A stretch of 22,705 bases of DNA. Origin: JBIKVP01 sp044356745 (GTDB lineage: Bacteria > Pseudomonadota > Alphaproteobacteria > Rhizobiales > Beijerinckiaceae). Where the stretch lies: NCBI GenBank assembly GCA_044356745.1, contig JBIKVP010000029.1:1-22705 (forward strand). The letters run 5' to 3'. The notes beneath the pieces are model-generated. The model had not been told where the DNA came from and made no database searches. It saw only the letters and a list, made by a program, of their open reading frames with translations. Below, one piece after another: positions 15,851 to 22,705 of this stretch (positions within the stretch are counted from its first letter, which is position 1; every line of letters begins with the position of its first letter). The translations under genes and the position numbers were made by a program.

Positions 15851-17689
15851 ATGTATATATTCTATCGCGCATTTCATAACGTTCAAAAACGTCGAAGCGT
15901 TTGGCCTTGTATTATAAGGCGCTTAAAGTCTGATACATGCCTAGCCGCTAAATCGTTAGCTGTCGCAACGGTGTGTATGACTGCTTTAGGAATAAGTATC
16001 GTTTCTACCCCGTCTCAAGCGCAACCGTCACCTGCATCCCCTACCCTATCGCAAAATAGTCCGCTCTTTCTTGATCAAGGGTGGGATGAGCACATGCGCC
16101 AACTTTTTTATTTTACGCCGCAAGGCTCACGCATGATGCCAAAAGACTGGTTTCTTGCGCTTGAAACGCTCGAAGGTGATACGCTTTTCTCAGATCGTTC
16201 TAATTTAAGCCGTTATGGTTTTATTTATCATGAAGTGGCAAACGCTGATCTTAATCCCTATAATCTTCCCATCGGCTTTGCAATTGATCCTGTGGAAGTG
16301 CGTAATGAAGGGCAGCATATCGGTCTGACGTGCGCTGCGTGTCATACGGGTGAAGTTGAAATTAAGGGACAGCGTATTCGTATTGACGGCGGCTCGGCAA
16401 CGCTAGATTTTGATACTTTTTACAATCATGTCGCTAAAGCTGTACGCACAACATTGCGTAGCGAAGAGCGTTATCAACGCTTCGAAGCACGCGTTCTTGG
16501 TCAATCTATCTCTGAAAGTAAGCGTGAAGCCCTTAAAGAGGCTTTTACTGCTTTTGAAGCACGCTTAAGCGGCGATGCAGTGATCCGTCATCCAGAAGTC
16601 CCCTCGGGATTTTCGCGCGTTGACGCTCTTAATCAAATCATCAATGCACTTGCAGTCAAGGATCTGCGACTCCCGGATAATCTACGTGCTGTTGATGCAC
16701 CTGTGAGTTATCCGCACCTGTGGTATGCCCCCAAACTTGATTGGGTGCAGTGGAATCCTGTGGCATCTAACCCTTTTGCACGCAACATCGGCCAAGTGCT
16801 TGGTGTTTTTGGCTCATCTAATCTCACAAGTTTACTTGATCGTCTCTTCACATCCACAACACTTATCAACAATCTGATTGCAATTGAAGATTGGCTTCAT
16901 GATCTTAAAAGTCCGCGCTGGGATGAGGCGCGCTTTGGTTCAATTGATATGCCTAAAGCCACCCGTGGGCGCGATATTTTCAAAGCGGAGTGCGCAGGAT
17001 GTCATAACATGCCGCCTTTCCGCATGACGCAAGCTGATGAAAACATTGCAGGAAAAACTTTCATTAAAGTGGGGCGTATTGATTTCCGTAAAGTCGGCAC
17101 CGATCCCACATACATGCAAAGTTTTGTCTCGCGCTCGGTGAGCACTGGGGAATTAGAGCACATTCTCTTTGATCATCGCGCTGTGGTGAATGGGGCTGAG
17201 TTCTTCAAAGGCGTGGTTGGTGCAGTCACAAAGCGCGCGACACTCATGCTCCCCATGTCAAAAGATGAAAAGGTTGCCGTCAACGGTTATCGCTTCAAAC
17301 CCAAAGAGGGCGAACGCCTGTTTGAAAAGTTACAACCTTATGAACCTCCCTCATTAACAGATTTAAAAGCTGGCCCCCTCCTCGGCACATGGGCGACAGG
17401 GCCATTTCTTCATAACGGATCTGTCCCCAATGTGTATGAACTGCTTTCACCACCTGCGGAGCGCTCAAAAGTGTTTTGGGTTGGTGGACGTGAACTCGAC
17501 ACTGAAAAACTTGGCATGATTTCAACAGAAAAAGCAGGGTTATTCAAATTCGATACCACACTCAAAAACAACGGCAATGGTGGTCACGTGTTTCCTAAAA
17601 ATGGACTGTCTCATGAAGATCGCTTAGCTGTGATTGAATATCTCAAAGACCCGTTACGCTTCGCACCTGCGGGGTACAAGATTGAATGA
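15851..17689 (+). CDS. Secreted di-haem cytochrome c, peroxidase/RoxA-like family
   Basis: A 612-residue protein with two c-type haem sites, CAACH at 161-165 and CAGCH at 381-385. An N-terminal export signal has an unusually long basic region (about 1-33), a hydrophobic core (about 34-53) and likely cleavage after SQA near 57. The segment FYFTPQGSRMMPKDWFLALE (87-105) and the C-terminal GTWATGPFLHNGSVPNVYEL (512-531) are the patterns of the RoxA/di-haem cytochrome peroxidase group. That group contains rubber-cleaving oxygenases and MauG-like enzymes. The substrate here cannot be told: lipid, isoprenoid or peroxide are all possible. AAGGGGG precedes the ATG. A cytochrome P450 gene follows on the same strand after 221 bases holding palindromic elements, so a functional link is plausible but unproven. 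Confidence 0.85.
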   Translation: MYIFYRAFHNVQKRRSVWPCIIRRLKSDTCLAAKSLAVATVCMTALGISIVSTPSQAQPSPASPTLSQNSPLFLDQGWDEHMRQLFYFTPQGSRMMPKDWFLALETLEGDTLFSDRSNLSRYGFIYHEVANADLNPYNLPIGFAIDPVEVRNEGQHIGLTCAACHTGEVEIKGQRIRIDGGSATLDFDTFYNHVAKAVRTTLRSEERYQRFEARVLGQSISESKREALKEAFTAFEARLSGDAVIRHPEVPSGFSRVDALNQIINALAVKDLRLPDNLRAVDAPVSYPHLWYAPKLDWVQWNPVASNPFARNIGQVLGVFGSSNLTSLLDRLFTSTTLINNLIAIEDWLHDLKSPRWDEARFGSIDMPKATRGRDIFKAECAGCHNMPPFRMTQADENIAGKTFIKVGRIDFRKVGTDPTYMQSFVSRSVSTGELEHILFDHRAVVNGAEFFKGVVGAVTKRATLMLPMSKDEKVAVNGYRFKPKEGERLFEKLQPYEPPSLTDLKAGPLLGTWATGPFLHNGSVPNVYELLSPPAERSKVFWVGGRELDTEKLGMISTEKAGLFKFDTTLKNNGNGGHVFPKNGLSHEDRLAVIEYLKDPLRFAPAGYKIE

Positions 17690-17703
17690 GGAAATGAACC
17701 CGT

Positions 17704-17736
17704 CCGTCATGGCAAGACTTGTTCTTGCCATCCATG
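17704..17736. repeat. Palindromic repeat element A (ccgtcat ... atccatg type)
   Basis: This element has the end motifs CCGTCAT and ATCCATG. Between them is a 9-bp stem, ATGGCAAGA (17709-17717) and TCTTGCCAT (17723-17731), with a 5-base loop. The end motifs resemble the CCGTCATGCCCG...CGGGCATCCACG palindromes scattered in many alphaproteobacterial genomes; this is recalled and not searched. It begins 14 bases after the cytochrome stop and might also act as an mRNA 3' stabiliser or terminator. There is no T-tract. Confidence 0.7.
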
Positions 17737-17774
17737 CCTTAGCCACACCCTAAAAAGCGTTATGCTTCCAAAGA

Positions 17775-17862
17775 CGTGGATACCCGCTATAGCTCATGCA
17801 AAGCATGAGCGTTCTGTAGACAAGAACGGTTGCCAAAGGCAACCTATGTGCGGGCATGACGG
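17775..17862. repeat. Composite multi-hairpin palindromic element B
   Basis: An 88-bp element bounded by CGTGGAT (17775-17781) and ATGACGG (17856-17862), the same end motifs as element A but in inverted order. The outer stem is CCCGC (17783-17787) with GCGGG (17850-17854). Inside are three consecutive hairpins: GCTCATGC/GCATGAGC (17792-17810, loop AAA), GTTCT/AGAAC (17811-17827, loop of 7) and GGTTGCC/GGCAACC (17828-17844, loop AAA). The whole could fold as a four-way cloverleaf in RNA or single-stranded DNA. It lies 48 bases before the P450 gene. Confidence 0.75.
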
Positions 17863-17910
17863 TGGAGGTTCGCGATCATAGTATAAATAACCTAATCCTA
17901 AGGATTTCTC

Positions 17911-19146
17911 ATGTCACTGCTCGCAAAATACGATGAAGGCACAAGCGCTCAACGCAAAAAATGGGTGCGTAAATGGCTCGATGAAAAGCCCCGTGCTTTT
18001 GCTCAAGAACTTCGCGAGTCGCGCCCGATCTTGCGCACACCGCTGGGTGTACTGGTCTCTCGTTTTGAAGATATCATCGAGGTGCTGCGACTGCCTGACA
18101 CCTACACTGTGGGACTATACAAGCCGAAAATGGGTGACTTTATGCTGGCGCAAGATGATGTGCCCGCACATTTTCGCGATAAAAGCATCATGCGCGCAAT
18201 GCTCAACCGCGATGATCTTCCGCAAATCAGGGCGCTGATTGCGGGTAAAGTGAAAGCAGCCCTTGATACAGCGGGGGGACGCATTGAATTAATTGAAAAC
18301 GTCACCCGTATGGCTGCCATTGCCTTGGTGGAAGAATATTTTGGTTTTCGCGGTGCACCAAAGGGCAAATTATTTGAATGGTCATACTGGAATCAACGTG
18401 ACGCATTTCACAACCAACCGTTTAATTTTAATGATGATGCCGATGACATTCATGCCAAAGCACAAAATGCCCTCAATGAAATGAAGGGCTATCTTGTCAC
18501 GCTGGCACAAAAACGGGCGCAAGAGATTGCGGCTGGCACGGCCCCTCAAGATGTTCTGACCCGCATCATGAAAACAAAATTCGCCGATGATGTGGGCTTT
18601 ACCCCTGCCCGCTTTATCATCAATGTCGGCGGACTGTTAATCGGCGCAGTGGAAACCACTTCACAAGCCGCCGCACAGGTGATTGATGAGTTGTTGCGTC
18701 GTCCTAAAATTTTGAATGATGCGCGTATTGCCGCACGCGAGGATAATCTTTCACGCTTTGATGGCTATGTGTGGGAAGCTTTGCGCTTTCAACCCATATC
18801 ACCTTATATGTTTCGTCTAACTGCTAAAACGCATGTTCTCGGACGTGGAAAAGGCTATGAGACAACGCTTGAAGCGGGGGATGTTGTTCTGCCGCTCGTG
18901 CAATCAGCGATGTTTGATGATACACGCTTTCCAGAGCCGAACAGTTTTGATCCCACCCGCTCACTCGATGATATGTTTCACCTCGGTTGGGGACATCATG
19001 AGTGCCTCGGTAAATATCCCGCGATGGCGATGATTCCTGAAATTGTGCGGCAGGTTATTCTCAAAGACGATCTTAAAATCATCAGCCCCATTGATCGCAA
19101 GGGTACACCCTTTCCTGAGCATTTTGAGATTAGCTATAACGCATAA
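17911..19146 (+). CDS. Cytochrome P450
   Basis: A 411-residue soluble haem-thiolate monooxygenase with no membrane anchor, as usual for bacterial class I enzymes. The I-helix oxygen-activation motif is GAVETT (245-250), the K-helix ExxR is EALR (289-292), and the haem-binding loop is LGWGHHECLG (358-367) with the thiolate ligand Cys365. Two departures are seen. The usual Phe seven residues before the cysteine is Leu358, and the usual LAR after the loop reads YPA. Substrate and redox partners are unknown, and no ferredoxin or reductase gene is nearby. AAGGAT lies before the ATG. It follows the secreted di-haem cytochrome gene and the palindromic elements; a shared lipid or terpenoid oxidation role is conjecture, since the two proteins act in different compartments. 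Confidence 0.93.
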   Translation: MSLLAKYDEGTSAQRKKWVRKWLDEKPRAFAQELRESRPILRTPLGVLVSRFEDIIEVLRLPDTYTVGLYKPKMGDFMLAQDDVPAHFRDKSIMRAMLNRDDLPQIRALIAGKVKAALDTAGGRIELIENVTRMAAIALVEEYFGFRGAPKGKLFEWSYWNQRDAFHNQPFNFNDDADDIHAKAQNALNEMKGYLVTLAQKRAQEIAAGTAPQDVLTRIMKTKFADDVGFTPARFIINVGGLLIGAVETTSQAAAQVIDELLRRPKILNDARIAAREDNLSRFDGYVWEALRFQPISPYMFRLTAKTHVLGRGKGYETTLEAGDVVLPLVQSAMFDDTRFPEPNSFDPTRSLDDMFHLGWGHHECLGKYPAMAMIPEIVRQVILKDDLKIISPIDRKGTPFPEHFEISYNA

Positions 19147-19161
19147 TTCTCCACAGATCAT

Positions 19162-19188
19162 AAAAAAACAGGCCTGAAAAAGGCCTGT
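19162..19188 (-). terminator. Rho-independent terminator between the P450 and the small-peptide gene
   Basis: ACAGGCCT (19168-19175), loop GAAAA, and AGGCCTGT (19181-19188) form a perfect 8-bp stem. The A-tract 19162-19168 gives a T7 tract on the minus strand. It is therefore best as terminator for the minus-strand peptide gene (stop at 19280, about 90 bases away). On the plus strand, AAGTTTATT follows, so it may also end the P450 transcript. Confidence 0.85.
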
Positions 19189-19279
19189 AAGTTTATTATG
19201 AGGAGAGTAAAAAAATCTATTCATCAGTATGACAAGTATAAAATAACATCGGTGCGCAAACGCATATCGCGCATTAAAT

Positions 19280-19456
19280 TCAAGAAAACTCAACAGGTTG
19301 AACCGAACCACCGCCACCTGAAGCCGAACCACCCATATCACCAGCACCAGAAAGCGCTTTCATAAAAGCCTCAATCACGGCCTGCATGTCCGCTCCGCCA
19401 GCTGCTTCAACGCCTTCTTCTGCACCACCAACACCACCACATCCACTACACGCCAT
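19280..19456 (-). CDS. Small Gly-rich peptide (58 residues), function unknown
   Basis: The ATG at 19456-19454 has AAAGGA about seven bases upstream, a good ribosome site; a longer frame from 19492 lacks one. The product starts MACSGCGGVGG, with two cysteines in a CSGC arrangement. It continues with an acidic Gly/Ala part, a probable short amphipathic helix (ADMQAVIEAFMKALSGAG, about 22-39), and a Gly/Ser-rich tail (SASGGGGSVQPVEFS). There is no signal peptide and no basic cluster. I do not recognise the family. A good terminator lies downstream and a long AT-rich region upstream, so it looks like a genuine single gene. It could be a metal- or redox-active peptide, a modified-peptide precursor or a secreted helper. 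No maturation enzyme or exporter is adjacent. Confidence 0.6.
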   Translation of the reverse strand: MACSGCGGVGGAEEGVEAAGGADMQAVIEAFMKALSGAGDMGGSASGGGGSVQPVEFS

Positions 19457-19916
19457 TGTATGATCCTTTCGTGACTGTACTTTGTGATGCATGCATCAAG
19501 TGTTTCTACGCACACAAAAAACATGTTTTAAAATTATATCAAAACATTAATGTAAAAAACACGATTTGTGTTATTTTAATAACATCGACTGTTGATTTAA
19601 AAACACATTGTGAAGTAAAAGAGCTTTTATAAAATTCCTTTTCTTGAATTAACCATAGCTATATTAAGCCATAAATTTTCAAATACTCAAAGCGGAAAAA
19701 TATCATCTGTTAGTATTAGCCAAACGAATGATTAAATTCATATTGTATAACATTTTTAATGATTTTTAATAATCTTAAAAAATGGCACATCCTTAATTTG
19801 TAAATTTTATGAATATGAATCACGCTGTGTGCGCCATAAAACCTTTTCTTGAAAGTCTTTTCATCTCTCACTTAAACCATTAAGACAGCACAAGCCCAGT
19901 CAGTGAGGATGCCCCG
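19457..19916. other. 460-bp AT-rich gene-free region
   Basis: The longest gap in the window, between the divergent small-peptide gene (minus) and trpD (plus). No reading frame of note is present. It is visibly more AT-rich than its surroundings, with short palindromes such as ACATTAATGT and the inverted repeat at 19523-19547. It presumably holds both promoters. No trp attenuator with tandem Trp codons was seen before trpD. Confidence 0.6.
19523..19547 (-). promoter_or_regulatory. Candidate operator/promoter of the small-peptide gene
   Basis: ATGTTTT (19523-19529) and AAAACAT (19541-19547) form a perfect 7-bp inverted repeat with an 11-base spacer. The spacer contains a minus-strand TATAAT (19538-19533), about 77 bases before the peptide ATG. 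A -10 box inside an inverted repeat is the layout expected of a repressed promoter. No convincing -35 box is present, and the region is AT-rich, so chance is possible. Confidence 0.3.
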
Positions 19917-20939
19917 ATGATGGATGCGATGAAAGCTCTGATTAGTCAGCTAGCCACCGGTGAGCCACTCAGTGCAGCGCAAGCCGAGACCGCATTCGAG
20001 CAACTCCTTGCTGGATCTGTCACGCCAGTGCAGCAAGCCGCGTTTCTCATGGCGCTTAGGGTGCGCGGTGAAACGGTTGAGGAACTCATTGGCGCGGTGC
20101 GCTGCTTGCGTGATCGCATGATCCGTGTGGAAGGCCATGCAGATGCCATTGATATTGTTGGCACGGGCGGAGATCATTCTGGTTCATATAATGTTTCAAC
20201 GCTTGCAAGCTTAATTGTGGCGGCGTGCGGTGTGCCTGTCGCTAAACATGGCAATCGTGCGGCGTCTTCTCAATCTGGGGCTGCAGATGTCTTATCTGAA
20301 TTAGGCGTTAAATTGGGTGGATCACCTGAACATATCAGCCGATGCATTACGGATGCGGGTGTAGGCTTCATGTTCGCCCCTGCCCATCATGCATCGATGC
20401 GCTTTGTAGGCGAAGTGCGCAAAGAACTGGGTATTCGCACCATTTTTAATCTCATCGGCCCGTTATCCAATCCTGCGGGTGTTAAGCGTCAGCTTTTGGG
20501 TGTGTATGATCGGGCATGGCTTGAACCCTTGGTTAAAGTACTTGCGGCCTTAGGGAGTACGCGCGTCTGGGCAGTGCATGGTGCGGGTGGGCTTGATGAA
20601 ATGTCCACCACGGGCGAAACCCATGTTGTGGCGCTTGAGGCTGATGGAATACGCACATTCACGCTTACGCCTGAAGAGGTCGGCTTACCGCGCGTCTCGC
20701 TTGATCAGCTTAAGGGAGGATCACCCGCTCAGAATGCACAAGCGTTGCGCGATGTGCTCAACGGCGCGAAAACACCTTATCGCGATATTGCGGTGTATAA
20801 CGCAGCCGCAGCACTCGTAATTGCGGATCACGCCGATGATCTGGCTCATGGCGTTCATCTTGCACAACATGCTATTGATGAAGGGCATGCGAAAGCGACA
20901 TTGGACAAGCTCATTATTATTTCTAACAAAGGGGCGTAA
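19917..20939 (+). CDS. trpD: Anthranilate phosphoribosyltransferase
   Basis: Transfers phosphoribose from PRPP to anthranilate, the second step of the tryptophan branch, in the cytoplasm. The 340-residue length is typical. Seen are the PRPP-binding GTGGD at 82-86 (followed by HSGSYNVSTLA), KHGNR at 110-114, SGAADVLSELGV, and NPAGVKRQLLGVY. The family's usual GNRSVSS reads GNRAASS here, a mild variation. Two adjacent ATGs (19917 and 19920) are possible starts, both after a GAGGA-like sequence. trpC begins nine bases after its stop, so the two are surely co-transcribed. trpG, often upstream in Rhizobiales, is not adjacent. Confidence 0.97.
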   Translation: MMDAMKALISQLATGEPLSAAQAETAFEQLLAGSVTPVQQAAFLMALRVRGETVEELIGAVRCLRDRMIRVEGHADAIDIVGTGGDHSGSYNVSTLASLIVAACGVPVAKHGNRAASSQSGAADVLSELGVKLGGSPEHISRCITDAGVGFMFAPAHHASMRFVGEVRKELGIRTIFNLIGPLSNPAGVKRQLLGVYDRAWLEPLVKVLAALGSTRVWAVHGAGGLDEMSTTGETHVVALEADGIRTFTLTPEEVGLPRVSLDQLKGGSPAQNAQALRDVLNGAKTPYRDIAVYNAAAALVIADHADDLAHGVHLAQHAIDEGHAKATLDKLIIISNKGA

Positions 20940-20948
20940 ACTATTGTT

Positions 20949-21740
20949 ATGGCTGATATTCTCAAAAAAATAGAAACTTATAAACGCGATGAGATTGCCA
21001 AAGCCAAAGCGCGTGTCTCTCTTCATGATCTTGAATTGCAAGCCAAGGAGCAATCAGCTCCTAGGGGTTTTGAGCGAGCGCTTCGAGAAAAAGTGGCGGC
21101 TGGACATACAGCACTCATTGCTGAAATTAAAAAGGCCAGTCCCTCAAAAGGCTTGATCCGTGCTGATTTTGATCCCCCTGCCCTTGCGCAAGCCTATGAA
21201 TTGGGCGGCGCGGCCTGTTTATCGGTGTTGACGGACACGCCCTCCTTTCAAGGCTTGCCAGAGTATTTGCGACAGGCACGCCATGCCTGTTCGCTACCTG
21301 TGTTGCGTAAAGATTTTTTATTTGAGCCTTATCAGGTGGTTGAGGCGCGGGCGTGGGACGCTGATTGCATCTTGATCATCATGGCGAGTGTCGACGATGA
21401 AGCCGCCCGTGATCTTCTAAGCGTCGCGCAAAAATGGGGCATGGATGCGCTGATTGAAGTGCATGATCGCTTTGAGCTAGAGCGCGCGCTCAAACTCAAT
21501 GGCTCCATGATTGGCATCAACAATCGTAACTTGCGCACCTTTGATGTATCGCTCAGTGTGACAGAAGAACTCGCACCGCTCATCCCCGCTGGTGTGCTGA
21601 TCGTGGGTGAAAGCGGAATCTTCACCCCTGAAGACGTGATGCGCCTCAAACGCGCCAATGTTCACACGTTGCTTGTGGGTGAAAGCCTGATGCGTCAAGA
21701 GGATGTGACGGCCGCAACGAAGGCGTTGTTGTCAATTTAG
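20949..21740 (+). CDS. trpC: Indole-3-glycerol phosphate synthase
   Basis: Closes the indole ring of carboxyphenylaminodeoxyribulose phosphate to give indole-3-glycerol phosphate. The 263-residue single-domain TIM barrel is of normal length and not fused to TrpF. Family motifs include IAEIKKASPSKGLIRADFDP, LRKDFLFEPYQV, IGINNRNLRTFDV, and VGESGIFTPEDV. Second gene of a trpD-trpC pair. Its last nine bases overlap the 3' end of the convergent ygfZ-like gene. moaC, which follows trpC in many Rhizobiales, is absent here. Confidence 0.97.
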   Translation: MADILKKIETYKRDEIAKAKARVSLHDLELQAKEQSAPRGFERALREKVAAGHTALIAEIKKASPSKGLIRADFDPPALAQAYELGGAACLSVLTDTPSFQGLPEYLRQARHACSLPVLRKDFLFEPYQVVEARAWDADCILIIMASVDDEAARDLLSVAQKWGMDALIEVHDRFELERALKLNGSMIGINNRNLRTFDVSLSVTEELAPLIPAGVLIVGESGIFTPEDVMRLKRANVHTLLVGESLMRQEDVTAATKALLSI

Positions 21741-22562
21741 GCGCAATACATTACCACCCGCTGTGAGGTTGACCGGGCCCTCCACTGCATCTTGAGCACG
21801 ATCAAGGCGCACTTGAGCCAGCGCCTCACCGTTAAGGCATGTGCCTAATGTGCCTACGCGCTTGTCACCACCCATAATATCTGTGCCTTCAGGGAAGCAA
21901 ACACCAGCCTCAAACATCACGCGCACAATGCGTGTTCGGGATGTGCCGCGATGGTGCATTCGCGATACCACCTCTTGCCCTACATAACAGCCCTTTTTAA
22001 AATTAAGCCCATTGAGTAAATCCATGTTCACCTCATGAGGAAAAGCATCGCCATAAGCGAAGTCGCGCCCCCCCTCTGGCACACAATGTGCGATGCGCAG
22101 TGCATCATAGACGCTCAGATCAGTTGCCGCGATTCCTGCAAACGCTTCACGCGGTGCAATCACGCGCCACCCCATCCCTTCATGACGCGGATCACGAAAC
22201 GCTATTGTCTCTTTAATGTTTGGCTGATGATCGCCCTGATATGAGATGATGCCAAATTGCTCTGAAACATCGTCAATGGTAACTTTCGCCCGCAAACGAT
22301 ACAGCGTCAGTTTGCGCAATAAATCATTTGCAAGCGCCTGTGGCACATCTAAAAAGTAAGCGTCACCTTCAAGTAAAGCGGTTTTGACAACAAAAAAATC
22401 AGCAATAATTTTACCCTGAGGCGTTAAAAGCGCGGCAAAACGCGCTTCCTCCTCGCGCATGTCAAGCATCGAATTGGTGACAAGGCCATTTAGAAACTGC
22501 GCCGTGTCGTTACCGCGCAATCTCAAAAGGGAACGGGAAGCCTTAAAAGACGCTTGATTCAT
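21732..22562 (-). CDS. ygfZ: YgfZ/CAF17-type folate-binding protein
   Basis: A 276-residue relative of the T-protein of glycine cleavage that binds tetrahydrofolate and supports maturation or repair of certain Fe-S enzymes. The diagnostic motif KKGCYVGQEVVSRMHHRG is present in the second half, and the N-terminal SRSLLRLRGNDTAQFLNGLVTN matches the family's fold start. The C-terminal barrel region (RVGTLGTCLNGEALAQVRLDRA) is also as expected. The ATG at 22562 starts the conserved region and is preceded on the minus strand by AT-rich sequence. The gene converges with trpC, sharing nine bases. Confidence 0.93.
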   Translation of the reverse strand: MNQASFKASRSLLRLRGNDTAQFLNGLVTNSMLDMREEEARFAALLTPQGKIIADFFVVKTALLEGDAYFLDVPQALANDLLRKLTLYRLRAKVTIDDVSEQFGIISYQGDHQPNIKETIAFRDPRHEGMGWRVIAPREAFAGIAATDLSVYDALRIAHCVPEGGRDFAYGDAFPHEVNMDLLNGLNFKKGCYVGQEVVSRMHHRGTSRTRIVRVMFEAGVCFPEGTDIMGGDKRVGTLGTCLNGEALAQVRLDRAQDAVEGPVNLTAGGNVLRLN

Positions 22563-22705
22563 TACAATAAAATTTTTTCAACGATTTGAAATTACTATTT
22601 TGCTCATTATCTATACCCCTCACATTTGAAGAGTTGGTGTCTGAAGTATTTTGAAGTTATCGGATAGGCGGTCAACCCATAATCGTGCTTTTTGCGGAAA
22701 AGTGG

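Noticed and set aside
17775..17880. Cloverleaf-like structure that could be a tRNA
   Set aside because: There is no 7-bp acceptor stem, anticodon arm or correctly placed T-arm. The three stems and AAA loops do not match tRNA dimensions, and a nearby GGTTCG is outside the fold.
18961..19347. 128-codon minus-strand frame covering the region between the P450 end and the small peptide
   Set aside because: It runs through the strong terminator and both neighbouring genes in another frame, with no good start or family features.
19198..19365. 55-codon plus-strand frame starting MRRVKKSIHQYDKYK
   Set aside because: It is antisense to the small-peptide gene, and its His/Pro-rich second half is explained by being the complement of the Gly/Ser-coding stretch.
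19842..19916. Possible trp leader/attenuator upstream of trpD
   Set aside because: No short frame with tandem Trp codons and no alternative hairpins with a T-tract were found.
22620..22703. 27-codon minus-strand frame entering from the right edge, ending ...KILQTPTLQM
   Set aside because: A stop-free run of this length is likely by chance and nothing in it is recognisable, so it is not called as the 3' end of a gene.
22680..22705. Edge sequence ending GCGGAAAAGTGG, similar to a scattered Rhizobiales palindrome with CCGAAAAGTGG
   Set aside because: Only one partial arm is inside the window, so the palindrome cannot be confirmed.

Overview
The window looks like a chromosomal segment of an alphaproteobacterium, most likely of the order Hyphomicrobiales (Rhizobiales). 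The evidence is gene content and architecture: a penicillin-binding-protein type D-Ala-D-Ala carboxypeptidase with a SPOR tail, a class II (plant-type) DAHP synthase, a TadG-like von Willebrand protein, radA next to cvpA, and trpD next to trpC. Base composition appears moderate for that group (roughly mid-40s % GC by eye, not computed). No tRNA, rRNA, CRISPR array or complete insertion sequence was recognised.

Layout. 1-58: the start of a minus-strand gene cut by the window edge (possibly an IS630-type transposase). 364-969: leuD (minus). 1313-3010: SPOR-tailed D,D-carboxypeptidase (plus). 3096-3824: membrane J-domain protein (minus). 3946-4839: panC. 4933-5352: small secreted protein. A perfect 22-bp palindrome follows its stop codon. 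5394-7596 (minus): a two-gene unit made of a secreted single-Cache-like protein and a transmembrane chemoreceptor. 7790-9304: guaB. 9397-9750 (minus): a glycine-rich secreted protein with a recognisable promoter and terminator. 9884-11293 (minus): class II DAHP synthase. 11424-13340 (minus): TadG-like protein. 13586-15708: radA and cvpA. 15851-19146: a secreted di-haem cytochrome c of the RoxA/MauG-like peroxidase type, followed by a cytochrome P450. 19280-19456 (minus): an unrecognised 58-residue Gly-rich peptide, behind a 460-bp AT-rich gene-free stretch. 19917-21740: trpD-trpC. 21732-22562 (minus): ygfZ/CAF17-like, overlapping the end of trpC.

Most genes are housekeeping: leucine, pantothenate, guanine nucleotide, shikimate and tryptophan synthesis, plus recombination repair and Fe-S support. 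The accessory part is 15.7-19.9 kb. It holds the di-haem cytochrome, the P450 and the small peptide, and it lies where purF would often be expected after cvpA. Between the cytochrome and P450 genes sit two elements with matching end motifs. One is a simple hairpin. The other is an 88-bp multi-branch element with three perfect internal hairpins. This is the part most worth a second look.
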